A DNA stretch of 64,000 nt from Sphaerisporangium corydalis (GCF_025506355.1 NZ_JANZYP010000021.1:1-64000); one strand, 5' to 3'; positions 12,610-22,362 are shown, counted from the stretch's first letter. Notes: a model not told the origin generated them from the letters alone. Translations and numbers: made by a program.

Positions 12610-14283
12610 ATGACTGTCACCCACGACCAGGTCCAGGCCCAGCTCACCGGACCGGGCCAGCTCTTCGAGATGGACGAGGTCGAGGTCCTCGGGGCCAAGG
12701 TCCGCACCTGGAAGCACGCCCCCACGACCTTCCGCGCCCTCCTGGAGAACAGCCGCTTCCACGGCGACAAGGTCTTCCTCGCCTACGAGGACGAGCGGAT
12801 CACCTACGAGGAGCACTTCCGGCGGGCGGCGACGCTGGCCCGGCGGCTCGCGGAGGACTTCGGCGTCACCAAGGGCGACCGGGTCGCCATCGCCATGCGC
12901 AACTACCCCGAGTGGGTCGTCTCGTTCTCGGCCATCCTGGCGCTCGGAGCGGTGGCGGTGCCGCTCAACGCCTGGTGGACCACCCCTGAGCTGGAGTACG
13001 GGGTGACCGACTCCGGGGCCAAGGTCGTCATCGTCGACGGCGAGCGGGCCGAGCGGCTGCGGGACACCGCGGCACCGATGATCGTCACCCGGTCGGCCGG
13101 CGGGCTTCCCCCCGGCGCGCGTGAGTTCGCCGAGGTCCTCGGCGAGGTGGACCCCGGCGCGACGCTCCCGGAGGTCGACCTCGGCCCCGAGGACCCCGCG
13201 ACGATCTTCTACACCTCCGGGACCACCGGGCGCCCCAAGGGCGCGCTCGGCAGCCACCGCAACCTCGGCCAGTCGCCGATGACCGTCGCCTACGCCCTGC
13301 TGCGCAGCGTGGCCCTGGCCGGCAAGGACCCCGCCACGGCGGCGAGCGCGCGGCGGATCACCCTGCTCACCGTGCCGCTGTTCCACGTCACCGGGTGCTT
13401 CGCGGTGATGACCGCGACCATGTTCACCGGCGGCGGCCTGGTCCTGATGTACAAGTGGGACCCCGGACTGGCGCTCCAGCTCATCGAGCGGGAGAAGGTC
13501 ACGATCATGACCGGCGTCCCCACGAACGCCTGGCAGCTGCTGTCCCACCCCGACTTCGGCAAGTACGACATCTCCAGCCTCGGCGGGGTGAGCTACGGCG
13601 GCGCCCCGGCCCCGCCCAAGCTGCTGGAGCGCATCAACGACCAGCTCCCGCAGCGCCAGGCCTCCAACGGGTACGGCATGACCGAGACGACCGCGCTCGC
13701 GATCTACAACAGCGGGCCCGCGTACCTGGCCAAGCCCGACAGCATCGGCCTGCCCGTGGCCGTGTGCGACGTGCGCGTCTCCGACCCCCTCGGCCGGGAG
13801 CTGCCGGTGGGCGAGGTCGGCGAGCTGTGCATGCGCGGCCCCAACGTGATCAGCGGCTACTGGAACCGCCCGGACGCGACGGCGGAGACGTTCGTTCAGG
13901 GATGGCTGCACACCGGCGACCTGGCCAGGGTCGACGAGGAGGGCTACGTCTTCATCGTCGACCGGGCCAAGGACATGGTCATCAGGGGCGGCGAGAACGT
14001 CTACTGCGCCGAGGTCGAGGCGGCCCTGTTCGAGCATCCCGCCATCGACGACGCCGCCGTCATCGGCATCCCCGACGACGAGCTGGGCGAGCAGGTCGGC
14101 GCCGTCGTGCGGCTGAAGCCGGGCACGCGGGCGACCGCCGAGGAGCTGCGCGGGTTCCTGGCCGGCGTGCTGGCCCCGTTCAAGATCCCGGTCCGGTTCT
14201 GGTTCCGCGACGCCGAGCTTCCGCGCAACCCCGGCGGCAAGATCCTCAAGACCCATCTGCGCAAGGAGACCCTCGGCCTGTGA
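12610..14283 (+). CDS. long- or medium-chain acyl-CoA synthetase (AMP-forming, FadD-like)
   Basis: ANL-superfamily enzyme that adenylates a carboxylic acid and joins it to CoA. The 557-residue product has the phosphate loop FYTSGTTGRPKG near residue 200, the YGMTETT motif near 355, GDLARVDEEGY near 437 (adenylate Asp), and the C-terminal lysine in PRNPGGKILKTHL. The substrate cannot be read from the sequence; homologues act on fatty acids. The ATG at 12610 follows CCGGGAG; a longer frame to 12472 would overlap the arg promoter and has no homology. A 15-bp palindromic terminator follows. Confidence 0.9.
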   Translation: MTVTHDQVQAQLTGPGQLFEMDEVEVLGAKVRTWKHAPTTFRALLENSRFHGDKVFLAYEDERITYEEHFRRAATLARRLAEDFGVTKGDRVAIAMRNYPEWVVSFSAILALGAVAVPLNAWWTTPELEYGVTDSGAKVVIVDGERAERLRDTAAPMIVTRSAGGLPPGAREFAEVLGEVDPGATLPEVDLGPEDPATIFYTSGTTGRPKGALGSHRNLGQSPMTVAYALLRSVALAGKDPATAASARRITLLTVPLFHVTGCFAVMTATMFTGGGLVLMYKWDPGLALQLIEREKVTIMTGVPTNAWQLLSHPDFGKYDISSLGGVSYGGAPAPPKLLERINDQLPQRQASNGYGMTETTALAIYNSGPAYLAKPDSIGLPVAVCDVRVSDPLGRELPVGEVGELCMRGPNVISGYWNRPDATAETFVQGWLHTGDLARVDEEGYVFIVDRAKDMVIRGGENVYCAEVEAALFEHPAIDDAAVIGIPDDELGEQVGAVVRLKPGTRATAEELRGFLAGVLAPFKIPVRFWFRDAELPRNPGGKILKTHLRKETLGL

Positions 14284-14294
14284 GACCGCCGCGC

Positions 14295-14324
14295 GGCCCG
14301 GCGCCTCGGCCGAGGCGCCGGGCC
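14295..14324 (+). terminator. palindromic terminator after the acyl-CoA synthetase
   Basis: GGCCCGGCGCCTCGG (14295-14309) is followed at once by its exact reverse complement (14310-14324). The RNA would form a very stable hairpin 11 nt after the stop codon. There is no T-run, as usual in GC-rich actinobacteria. Confidence 0.7.
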
Positions 14325-14391
14325 CGCGGGAGGCGGACGGGAGCGGCGGCCCGTTCGCGGGCATCATGAACGCATGGCGGCGGGAGGCGGG

Positions 14392-15135
14392 ATGGTCGGC
14401 GCATCGTCGGTCCGGTTCTACAGGGACAACGGGTACCTGCTGGTCAAAGGGCTGCTCAGCAGGTCGGAGGCCCTGGCCTACCGGGAGGAGAGCCACGCGG
14501 TGCTCGCGCGGCTGCGCGGGACGGACCCGACGTGGGGCAGCGCCCGTGAGCTGGCGGCCGGCCCGACCGAGCTGCGGCACTGCCACGACGCGCAGTTCTA
14601 CTCGGCCGCGTTCGCGCGGCTCATGGTCGACCCGCGTTTCACCGACGTGGCGGCGGCCGTGATGGGCACCGGCAACGTCCAGCTCCACCACACCAAGATC
14701 TTCGTGAAGCCGGCGGAGAAGGGGTCGCCCTTCCCGATGCACCAGGACGCCCCGCACCTCCCCCACACCAGGCACACCGTGGGCGCCGCCATCTTCCACT
14801 TCGACGACGCGCCGGAGGAGAAGGGATGCGTGCGCGTCGTGCCGGGCAGCCACAAGAACGGGCCGCTCCCGCACATCGAGGAGGGCGGCTGGCATCTGCC
14901 GCCGTCACAGTGGCCGCTGGAGGCCGCCGTGCCCATCGAGGCCGAGGCGGGGGACGTGCTGTTCCTCAGCTACCTCACCGTGCACGGGTCCGGCGTCAAC
15001 ACCGCGCCCGAGGCGCGCACGACCCTGCTGATCCAGTTCCGCGATCCCGAGGACTCCCCCGCCGACGACGTCCACCACTCCAGGGGCCAGGGCATGATGC
15101 TGCGCGGCGTCGACCCGACCGTGCGGACGACCTGA
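14392..15135 (+). CDS. phytanoyl-CoA dioxygenase (PhyH) family protein
   Basis: Fe(II)/2-oxoglutarate-dependent dioxygenase fold; members hydroxylate acyl-CoAs or small metabolites. The iron ligands appear as HQD in FPMHQDAPH and a distal His in LTVHGSGVN, followed by the 2-oxoglutarate Arg in EARTTLLIQFR. The product is 247 residues from the ATG at 14392, which has GGGAGG four bases upstream; an in-frame ATG at 14374 would add six residues but has no ribosome-binding site. It is the next gene after the acyl-CoA synthetase, so a shared fatty-acid or side-chain substrate is possible; the terminator between them argues for separate transcripts. Confidence 0.85.
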   Translation: MVGASSVRFYRDNGYLLVKGLLSRSEALAYREESHAVLARLRGTDPTWGSARELAAGPTELRHCHDAQFYSAAFARLMVDPRFTDVAAAVMGTGNVQLHHTKIFVKPAEKGSPFPMHQDAPHLPHTRHTVGAAIFHFDDAPEEKGCVRVVPGSHKNGPLPHIEEGGWHLPPSQWPLEAAVPIEAEAGDVLFLSYLTVHGSGVNTAPEARTTLLIQFRDPEDSPADDVHHSRGQGMMLRGVDPTVRTT

Positions 15136-15156
15136 CCCCTCCCGGCGCCGGCGTGC

Positions 15157-15576
15157 TCACCGGCCGCGCGCCGAACGGCCGAGGACGGGGATGAGCACCG
15201 CGGCGACCACCAGGTGCATGCCGGCCAGGGTCACCGTGCTCGCCGTGCCGACGGCGCTACCGAGCGGCCCGGCCAGCGACAGCACGAGCACCACGACCGC
15301 GATGATCGTCCAGGCGCGCCCCGGCCGCGAGGTGACCCGCTCCAGCAGCGCGAGCAGCCCCCACGCGGCCAGCCCGGCGAGAACGCTCGTCACGGCCACC
15401 GAGGCCGGCCCGACGGGCTGCTCGGCACCGCCCGTCCGGACGGTCAGGTCGACTCCGGCCACCGGGCCGGCCAGCGCCCAGAGGGCGAGCGCCGCGGCCG
15501 CCGCGCCGGCCACCGCCAGCGCGCGCCGGGTGGCGCTCCTCGAAGCGGGACGGGTGGGCATGGTTTCGTGGGACAC
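15157..15576 (-). CDS. DUF6069 family membrane protein
   Basis: Small integral membrane protein of 139 residues with four predicted membrane spans: ALAVAGAAAAALALWALAG, VAVTSVLAGLAAWGLLALLE, TIIAVVVLVLSLAGPLG and MHLVVAAVLIPVLG. This matches the actinobacterial DUF6069 family, whose function is unknown. The GTG start at 15574-15576 follows AAGGGGAAAC. It is convergent with the PhyH gene (21 bp apart) and divergent from the following histidine kinase gene, with which it may share an upstream control region. Confidence 0.8.
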   Translation of the reverse strand: MSHETMPTRPASRSATRRALAVAGAAAAALALWALAGPVAGVDLTVRTGGAEQPVGPASVAVTSVLAGLAAWGLLALLERVTSRPGRAWTIIAVVVLVLSLAGPLGSAVGTASTVTLAGMHLVVAAVLIPVLGRSARGR

Positions 15577-15768
15577 GTGTTTCCCCTTTGCGGGACGGGA
15601 GGAGCGGGCCGTACCACGGCAGGTCCGCTTGGTTCAGGTCCACAGCGTCGCCGTCGCGGCGCGGCCGCCGCCACGGGCGGGCGGCCATGCCGGGTCCGTC
15701 CGCGGTAGGTCAAGGCATCGACTTTGGTAGGTGCCGCCGCCGCGACACCCGGAACTACTGTTTGCCGG

Positions 15769-16959
15769 GTGAACGACGACAGCTACCGCGACGCCGAGGC
15801 CGAGGCCGACTGCCGCAGTGCCCCCGGGCCCGTCACCGTCACCACCGTGATAGCGGGGGTGGGGGTGATGGTCGCGCTGACGATCTGGGCCCGGCTCGGC
15901 GCGCGACCGGCCGAACCGTTCCTCGGTCTCGACATCGCGGCCGGGGTGCTGAGCTGGGCGCTCGCGCCCGTCGTGTTGTGGCGGCCGGTCCCCGCCGCGC
16001 TGGGACTCACCCTGCTGGCGCTGGTGTCGCCGGCCGCCACCCCGGCCGCCACGCTGGCCGCCCTGCTGGTCGCCCAACGGCGCGGTTTCCGCGTGGCGGT
16101 CGCGGTGGGCGCGGCGGGGATCGCGGCGCACGCGGTGCGCGGCGTGTGGCGGCCGATCGGAGGGATCTCCTACGCCTGGTGGCTGGTCCTGATCGTCGCC
16201 GGGTACGGCGCGCTGGTCGGCTGGGGCGCCCTGGCCCAGGCGCGCCGCGCGCTCGTCAGGTCGCTGCGCGAGCGCGCCCGCCGCGCCGAGGCCGAGCAGG
16301 GCCGGCGGGTGGCCGAGGCCCGGATGCTCGAACGGACCAGGATCGCCCGGGAGATGCACGACGTGCTGGCCCATCGGCTGTCCCTGCTGGCCACCTACGC
16401 GGGCGCGCTGGAGTACCGCCCTGACTCCCCGCCCGAACAGCTCTCCCGCGCCGCCGGGGTGGTCCGCGCCGGAGTGCACCAGGCGCTCGACGAGCTCCGC
16501 GAAGTGATCAGCGTGCTGCGCGACGAGGACACCGCCGACGACCAGGACCCCGAGGGATGGCCACAGCGCGCGCTGGCCGACCTTCCCCGGCTGGTCGACG
16601 AGTCCCGTGACGCGGGAGGGCAGGTGCGGTTGCGCGACGAGGTGGTCGATCCGGACGCCCTGCCCCCGGCCGCCGCGCGCACCGCCTACCGGGTCGTGCG
16701 GGAGGGGCTGACCAATGCCAGGAAGCACGCGGCGAGCCAGCCCGTCGAGGTGGTCCTGGAGGGCCGGCCCGGCGCCCGGTTCGTGATCGACATCCGCAAC
16801 CCGCTGCGCGAGGGCGGCGCCGCCGCGCCGATCACCCCCGGCACCGGGACGGGCCTGGTCGGGCTGACCGAGCGGGTGCAGCTCGCGGGCGGGCGGCTCG
16901 ACCACGAGGTGACCGCCGGCGAGTTCCGCCTGCACGCCTGGCTGCCGTGGCCGGCGTGA
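15769..16959 (+). CDS. two-component sensor histidine kinase (NarL/DesK type)
   Basis: Membrane sensor kinase with an N-terminal block of about four to five spans (residues 22-160) and a HisKA_3 domain. The phosphoacceptor is His197 in ERTRIAREMHDVLAHRLS, and the HATPase domain has VVREGLTNARKHA and GTGTGLVGLTERV. Extracellular loops are short, so the signal is probably sensed in the membrane. The start is uncertain: the GTG at 15769 gives 396 residues, while a frame-compatible GTG at 15724 would add 15. Its stop overlaps the regulator start as GTGA. Two GGTAGGT copies (15704-15732 region) lie upstream and might bind the partner regulator. Confidence 0.88.
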   Translation: MNDDSYRDAEAEADCRSAPGPVTVTTVIAGVGVMVALTIWARLGARPAEPFLGLDIAAGVLSWALAPVVLWRPVPAALGLTLLALVSPAATPAATLAALLVAQRRGFRVAVAVGAAGIAAHAVRGVWRPIGGISYAWWLVLIVAGYGALVGWGALAQARRALVRSLRERARRAEAEQGRRVAEARMLERTRIAREMHDVLAHRLSLLATYAGALEYRPDSPPEQLSRAAGVVRAGVHQALDELREVISVLRDEDTADDQDPEGWPQRALADLPRLVDESRDAGGQVRLRDEVVDPDALPPAAARTAYRVVREGLTNARKHAASQPVEVVLEGRPGARFVIDIRNPLREGGAAAPITPGTGTGLVGLTERVQLAGGRLDHEVTAGEFRLHAWLPWPA

Positions 16960-17609
16960 ACCGCCCGCTGCGCGTGCTCGTCGTGGACGACGACGCCCTC
17001 GTGCGCGCCGGGCTGTCGATGATGCTCGACGGCATCCACGGCATCGCCGTGGTGGGCGAGGCCGCCGACGGCGACGAGGTGCTCGCGGCCGCAGACGCGC
17101 ACGCGCCCGACGTCGTGCTGATGGACCTGCGGATGCCGCGCGTTGACGGCATCACCGCCACCCGCAGGCTGCGGAGCAGGCGGAACCCGCCGGAGGTGAT
17201 CATGCTGACCACGTTCGACACCGACGAGAACATCGTGTACGCGCTGCGCGCCGGGGCCAGCGGCTTCCTGCTCAAGGACACCCCGCCCGCGCAGATCGTC
17301 GAAGCGGTCCGCAAGGTCGCGGCCGGGGACCCGATCCTGTCCCCCCGGATCACCCGCAGGCTCATGGACCGCACGGCCACACAGGCGGGCGCCTACCAGC
17401 GGGCCCGCGCGGCGCTGGCCACCCTCAGCCCGCGCGAGAACGAGGTGGTCCTCGCCGTGGCGCACGGCCGGGCCAACGCCGAGATCGCCGCGGAACTGTT
17501 CATGAGCGTGGCCACCGTCAAGGCGCACGTCTCCAACGTGCTCGGCAAACTGGGCCTCGACAACCGCACCCAGATCGCCCTCCTCGCGCACGACGCCGGC
17601 CTCACCTGA
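16956..17609 (+). CDS. LuxR/NarL-family response regulator
   Basis: Partner of the preceding histidine kinase. The 217-residue product has the receiver domain with acidic pocket DDD (11-13), phosphoacceptor Asp57 in VVLMDLRMP and Lys in FLLKDTPP, and a C-terminal LuxR helix-turn-helix (LSPRENEVVLAVAHGRANAEIAAELFMSVATVKAHVSNVLGKLGL). The start is taken as the GTG at 16956 because it overlaps the kinase stop as GTGA; a GTG nine bases earlier is in frame. The next gene, an MFS exporter, is a likely target by proximity, which is inference. Confidence 0.93.
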   Translation: MNRPLRVLVVDDDALVRAGLSMMLDGIHGIAVVGEAADGDEVLAAADAHAPDVVLMDLRMPRVDGITATRRLRSRRNPPEVIMLTTFDTDENIVYALRAGASGFLLKDTPPAQIVEAVRKVAAGDPILSPRITRRLMDRTATQAGAYQRARAALATLSPRENEVVLAVAHGRANAEIAAELFMSVATVKAHVSNVLGKLGLDNRTQIALLAHDAGLT

Positions 17610-17684
17610 CCCGGGGCGCGCGCGCCCGGGACGGCGGGCCACCTCGGAAAATGAATTGCTCCGCGACGGCGCCGGCCTCCAGAA

Positions 17685-19004
17685 TTGCCGTCTGTGCCCA
17701 CCAGCCCGCCACGATCGCTCAGAACGCTGCTGCTCCGCCTGCGCATGGACGTGAGCCCGATCCGCGAGTCCCGCGACTTCCGGCTCCTGCTCGGCTCGGG
17801 TGTGGTGAGCATGTTCGGCAGCGTGCTGACCATGGTGGCCGTGCCGTTCCAGATGAAGCAGCTCACCGGCTCCTACGTCGCGGTCGGCCTGGTCAGCCTC
17901 GCGGAGTTCGGGCCGATGGTGGTGTGCGGGCTGTGGGGCGGGGCCATCGCCGACGCCCTCGACCGGCGCAAGATCGTCGTGCTGTCCGAGGTCGGCCTGT
18001 GCGTCACCTCGGTGCTGCTCATGGCGAGCGCCCTGTGGCTGCCGCCGCAGGCGCAGATCCCGGTGCTGTACGTGGTGGCGGGGCTCTCGGCTGGCCTGTC
18101 CAGCCTGCGCGGCCCCAGCGAACAGGCGATCATCAACCGGGTGCTGAGGCTCGACCAGATGGGCGCGGCGTTCGCCATCCAGGGCCTGACCCGCAACGCG
18201 GGCATGATCGTGGGCCCGGCCGTCGGCGGGGTCATCGTGGTCGCCTTCGGGCCCGCGACCTCCTACGGCATCGACATCGTGACCTTCCTGCTGTCGCTGA
18301 TCCTGCTCGTCCGGGTCAGGCCGGTGTCGCTGGCGGCCGAGGCCGCCCCCGCCTCGCTGAGCTCACTGGTGGAAGGGGTCAGGTACGCCCTCAGGCGCCC
18401 CGATCTGATGGGCACCTACCTGGTCGACATCGCGGCCATGGTGTTCGCGTTCTCCAACGCCCTGTTCCCCTTCCTCGCCGAGGACCTGCACGCCACCCCG
18501 GCCCTCGGCGTGCTGTACGCGGCGGGAGGCGTCGGTTCGGTGATCGCCTCCGCCACCTCCGGCTGGACCGCGCACGTCCACCGCCACGGCCGGGCCGTCA
18601 TCGTGTCGGCCACCCTGTGGGGCGCGGGCGTGCTCGTGGCCTCGGTCATGCCGAACATCTGGCTGATGGCGGTGTTCCTGGCCCTGGCCGGCGGCGCCGA
18701 CATGATCAGCGGGTTGTTCCGCGGCATCATCTGGAACCAGACGATCCCCGACGAGTACCGGGGCCGGCTCGCCGGCATCGAGCTGCTGTCGTACTCCACC
18801 GGCCCCATGCTCGGCGACGCCCGCGCCGGTTTCCTGGCCCAGGCGGGCGGCCCCCGCTTCTCCCTGGGCCTGGGCGGCCTGCTGTGCATGGGCGCGGTCG
18901 CCGCCATGGCCGCCGCGCTGCCGAGGTTCCGCGCCTACGACGCCCGCACCGACGAACACGCCCTGGCCGAACGCGCCCGCCGCGAAACACCCGTCTCCCC
19001 CTGA
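17685..19004 (+). CDS. MFS transporter (enterobactin-exporter / MFS_3 type)
   Basis: Twelve-span major facilitator of up to 439 residues. Typical features are the first span GSGVVSMFGSVLTMVAVPFQ, the loop 2-3 motif WGGAIADALDRRKIVV and the second-half GIIWNQTIPDEYRGRLAG loop characteristic of the MFS_3 group of siderophore and drug exporters. The start is uncertain: TTG at 17685, GTG at 17694 and ATG at 17745 are all in frame and none has a clear ribosome-binding site. It lies 75 bp after the two-component pair in the same direction. The substrate is not known. Confidence 0.85.
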   Translation: MPSVPTSPPRSLRTLLLRLRMDVSPIRESRDFRLLLGSGVVSMFGSVLTMVAVPFQMKQLTGSYVAVGLVSLAEFGPMVVCGLWGGAIADALDRRKIVVLSEVGLCVTSVLLMASALWLPPQAQIPVLYVVAGLSAGLSSLRGPSEQAIINRVLRLDQMGAAFAIQGLTRNAGMIVGPAVGGVIVVAFGPATSYGIDIVTFLLSLILLVRVRPVSLAAEAAPASLSSLVEGVRYALRRPDLMGTYLVDIAAMVFAFSNALFPFLAEDLHATPALGVLYAAGGVGSVIASATSGWTAHVHRHGRAVIVSATLWGAGVLVASVMPNIWLMAVFLALAGGADMISGLFRGIIWNQTIPDEYRGRLAGIELLSYSTGPMLGDARAGFLAQAGGPRFSLGLGGLLCMGAVAAMAAALPRFRAYDARTDEHALAERARRETPVSP

Positions 19005-19137
19005 CCCCTGGCGGGGGCGCCGCCCTTCGGGATGGAAAGGGGGCGCGATTATCACAGCGGCCATTGATCCGATGTGGGGGCGAGCGTATGTTCCTCGCAG
19101 ACACCCGAGTCCACCTCATGTTTTGGGGGTTCTCCAC

Positions 19138-22100
19138 ATGCCCGCACGTCTCCGGCGGACGATCACGGCGGCCTCGGCCCTGGTGATCCTCGCGCTGGCA
19201 TCCCCCGTCGTGCCCGCCTCCGCGGCCGTCTACACCGCCGACGACTACTGTCTCGGCCAGTGCGCGGACGTGCTGCCGCCAGGCCAGAACGGCAACGCGA
19301 CCCTCGTCGAGATCCTCGCCAACCAGTCGCTCGGCACGATGCCCCGGCACAGCGACGACCAGCTCGGCAAGTACGCCGGCCTCATCTCCGGGTACACCGG
19401 GCTGACCGACGACCAGATCAGCGCCTTCTTCAACGACGGCTCGTTCGGCGTGCCCGCCGGGCAGGCCGAGAGCACCACCAGCCCACGGGCGGACGTGACC
19501 ATCGTCCGCGACCGGGCCACCGGCGTGCCGCACATCACCGGGACCACCCGCGAGGGCACGATGTTCGGCGCCGGCTACGCGGGCGCGCAGGACCGCCTGT
19601 GGGTCATGGACCTGATGCGGCACGTCGGCCGGGGCGAGCTGACCCCGTTCGCCGGCGGCGCGCCCGGCAACCGCGCGCTGGAACAGAGCGTCTGGCGCAA
19701 CTCCCCCTACACCGAGGCCGACCTGCAGGCCCAGATCACCAGGCTCGGCGCCGCCGGCCCCCGGGGCGCCCAGCTCTACGCCGACGTGCAGAACTACGTC
19801 AGCGGGATCAACGCCTACATCGACCACTGCATGGCCGGGCGCAACTGCCCCGGCGAGTACGTGCTGACCGGCCACCTCGACGCGATCACCAACGAGGGCG
19901 GGCCCCAGGACTTCACCATGACCGACCTGGTCGCGGTGTCCGGCGTGATCGGCGGTCTGTTCGGCGGCGGTGGCGGGGCCGAGATGCAGTCCGCGCTCGT
20001 GCGGGTCGCCGCCCGCGCCAAGTACGGCACCGTCGCCGGCGACCAGGCCTGGTCGGCGTTCCGGGCGCGCAACGACCCCGAGGCCACGCTCACCCTGCAC
20101 GACGGGCAGAGCTTCCCCTCGGGCGACGCCCCCGGCGCCACCGGGGCCGTGCTCCCCGACCCCTCGACCGTCCCGGTGGACATCACCGAACGCGAGAGCG
20201 GGTCGGCCACCACCGCGACCTCCGCCTCCCGGGGCGCGCTGGACGGGCTCCTGGTCGACAACTCCAAGCCCGGCATGTCCAACGCCGTGGTGGTGTCGGC
20301 CGCGAAGTCCGCCTCCGGCCACCCGATCGCCGTCTTCGGCCCGCAGACCGGGTACTTCGCCCCCCAGCTCCTCATGCTGGAGGAACTGTCGGGGCCCGGC
20401 ATCCGGGCACGCGGCGCCGCCTTCTCCGGGCTGAACTTCTACGTCCTGCTCGGCCGGGGCACCGACTACGCGTGGAGCGCGACCTCCTCCGGCCAGGACA
20501 TCACCGACACCTACGCCCTGCGGCTCTGCGAGCCCGGCGGCGGCACGGCGACCACGGCGTCGGACCACTACCTGTACCACGGCACCTGCACGGCCATGGA
20601 GACGCTGAAGAAGACCAACTCCTGGAAGCCCACGGTCGCCGACACCACGGCCGCCGGGTCCTACGACCTGGTGATGAAACGCACCAAGTACGGCCTGGTG
20701 ACCTGGCGCGGCACCGTCGGCGGGCAGCCCACCGCGTTCGCCTCCCTGCGGTCGACCTACCAGCACGAGGCCGACTCGGCGATCGGGTTCCAGATGTTCA
20801 ACGACCCGGCCCAGATGGGCGACGCCGCCGCGTTCGCCAACTCCGCCTCGGCGATCGGCTTCGCGTTCAACTGGTTCTACGTCAACTCCACCGACGCGGC
20901 GTACTTCATGTCGGGCAACACCCCGGTCAGGTCAGCCGCCTCCGACCCGAACCTGCCGATGCCGGCCGACACCGCGCACGAATGGGCCGGCTTCGATCCC
21001 ACCGCCAACACCGCCACCTACACCGCCCCGGCCACCCACCCGCAGACCGCGGGCCAGGACTACCTGGTGAGCTGGAACAACAAGCAGGCCAAGGACTACG
21101 GCGCGGCGGACGGCAACTTCAGTTTCGGCCCCGTGCACCGGGCCGACCTGCTGGACGCCCCGGTCAAGGCGGCGCTGTCCGGCGCGGGCAAGCTGGACCG
21201 GGCCGGCACCGTGAAGATCGTCGCCGACGCCGCCGTCACCGACCTGCGCGGCAAGAAGGTGCTCCCCGACCTGCTGCGGGTGATCAACAGCGCGGCCGTG
21301 ACCGACCCGGCGCTCGCCTCGGCGGTGGCACGGCTCTCGGCGTGGGCCTCCTCGGGCGCCCGCAGGCTGGAGACCTCACCGGGCAGCCGGGCCTACGCCG
21401 ACGCCGACGCCATCCGGGTGTTCGACGCCTGGTGGCCGAAGCTGGTGCGGGCCGAGTTCAAACCCGCCCTGGGCGACGGGCTCTACCAGTCGCTGGTCAA
21501 CGCCCTGCAGATCAACGAGTCCCCCTCGGGCCACCAGCAAGGAGACGTCTCCAGCCTGCCCGGCTCGGCCAACGAGGCCCAGACCCACAAGGGGTCCTCG
21601 TTCCAGTACGGGTGGTGGGGCCTGGTCGGCAAGGACGTCCGGTCGGTGCTCGGCGACCCCGTCGCCGGCCCGCTGGCCGCCAGGTACTGCGGCGGCGGCA
21701 CGGTGGCGGGCTGCCGCACGGCCCTGCTCTCCAGCCTGTCGGCGGCGCTCGCCGAACCCGCCACCACCACCTACCCGGCCGACGACGCGTGCGCGGCGGG
21801 CGACCAGTGGTGCGCCGACTCCATCCGCCAGTCACCGCTCGGCGGCATCAAACAGCAGCTGATCGCCTGGCAGAACCGGCCAACGTACCAGCAGGTCGTG
21901 TCGTTCCCCGCCCACCGGGGCGACGCGATCGCCAACCTGTCGATCGGCGGGTCGGCCACCGCGTCCAGCAGCCAGTTCATCCTGCTCTACCCGGCGGGCA
22001 AGGCCATCGACGGCGACCCCTCCACCCGGTGGTCCAGCGCGTCCAGCGACGACCAGTGGCTCCGGGTCGACCTCGGCTCCACCAAGACCGTGGCCCGGGT

Positions 22101-22320
22101 GGTGCTCCGCTGGGAGGCCGCCTACGGGTCGGCGTACGCGATCCAGACCTCCACCGACGGCTCGGCCTGGACCACCGTCCACTCCACCGCCACCGGGAAC
22201 GGCGGCGTGGACAACGTCACGTTCGCCCCGGTCACCGCGCGCTACGTGCGCATGAAGGGCGTCACCCGCGGCACCTCCTACGGGTACTCCCTCTACGAGA
22301 TGGAGGTATACCCCCGCTGA
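19138..22320 (+). CDS. secreted penicillin acylase family Ntn-hydrolase with discoidin domain
   Basis: Predicted extracellular amide hydrolase. A signal peptide covers residues 1 to about 29 (MPARLRRT, hydrophobic core, cut near ASA-A). The penicillin-acylase alpha region carries GAQDRLWVMDLMRHVGRGEL; the putative processing site and Ser nucleophile is Ser381 in PGMSNAVVV, starting the beta chain, with GPQTGYFAPQ after it. Residues about 930-1060 form an F5/8 type C (discoidin) carbohydrate-binding domain (KAIDGDPSTRWSS, YVRMKG). At 1060 residues it is longer than penicillin G or AHL acylases owing to this domain. Relatives cleave penicillins, acyl-homoserine lactones or lipopeptide side chains; the substrate here is unknown. 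The ATG at 19138 was chosen for the signal peptide; 22 upstream codons are also open. Confidence 0.88.
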   Translation: MPARLRRTITAASALVILALASPVVPASAAVYTADDYCLGQCADVLPPGQNGNATLVEILANQSLGTMPRHSDDQLGKYAGLISGYTGLTDDQISAFFNDGSFGVPAGQAESTTSPRADVTIVRDRATGVPHITGTTREGTMFGAGYAGAQDRLWVMDLMRHVGRGELTPFAGGAPGNRALEQSVWRNSPYTEADLQAQITRLGAAGPRGAQLYADVQNYVSGINAYIDHCMAGRNCPGEYVLTGHLDAITNEGGPQDFTMTDLVAVSGVIGGLFGGGGGAEMQSALVRVAARAKYGTVAGDQAWSAFRARNDPEATLTLHDGQSFPSGDAPGATGAVLPDPSTVPVDITERESGSATTATSASRGALDGLLVDNSKPGMSNAVVVSAAKSASGHPIAVFGPQTGYFAPQLLMLEELSGPGIRARGAAFSGLNFYVLLGRGTDYAWSATSSGQDITDTYALRLCEPGGGTATTASDHYLYHGTCTAMETLKKTNSWKPTVADTTAAGSYDLVMKRTKYGLVTWRGTVGGQPTAFASLRSTYQHEADSAIGFQMFNDPAQMGDAAAFANSASAIGFAFNWFYVNSTDAAYFMSGNTPVRSAASDPNLPMPADTAHEWAGFDPTANTATYTAPATHPQTAGQDYLVSWNNKQAKDYGAADGNFSFGPVHRADLLDAPVKAALSGAGKLDRAGTVKIVADAAVTDLRGKKVLPDLLRVINSAAVTDPALASAVARLSAWASSGARRLETSPGSRAYADADAIRVFDAWWPKLVRAEFKPALGDGLYQSLVNALQINESPSGHQQGDVSSLPGSANEAQTHKGSSFQYGWWGLVGKDVRSVLGDPVAGPLAARYCGGGTVAGCRTALLSSLSAALAEPATTTYPADDACAAGDQWCADSIRQSPLGGIKQQLIAWQNRPTYQQVVSFPAHRGDAIANLSIGGSATASSSQFILLYPAGKAIDGDPSTRWSSASSDDQWLRVDLGSTKTVARVVLRWEAAYGSAYAIQTSTDGSAWTTVHSTATGNGGVDNVTFAPVTARYVRMKGVTRGTSYGYSLYEMEVYPR

Positions 22321-22331
22321 CCGCGCGGCAC

Positions 22332-22362
22332 GGACGGCGGCGGACCGGGTCCGCCGCCGTCC
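22332..22362. terminator. bidirectional terminator between acylase and pheT
   Basis: GGACGGCGGCGGACC (22332-22346) and GGTCCGCCGCCGTCC (22348-22362) form a perfect 15-bp stem with one unpaired base between arms. It lies between the convergent acylase and pheT stops, 12 bp from the former and 7 bp from the latter, and could serve both strands. Confidence 0.8.
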
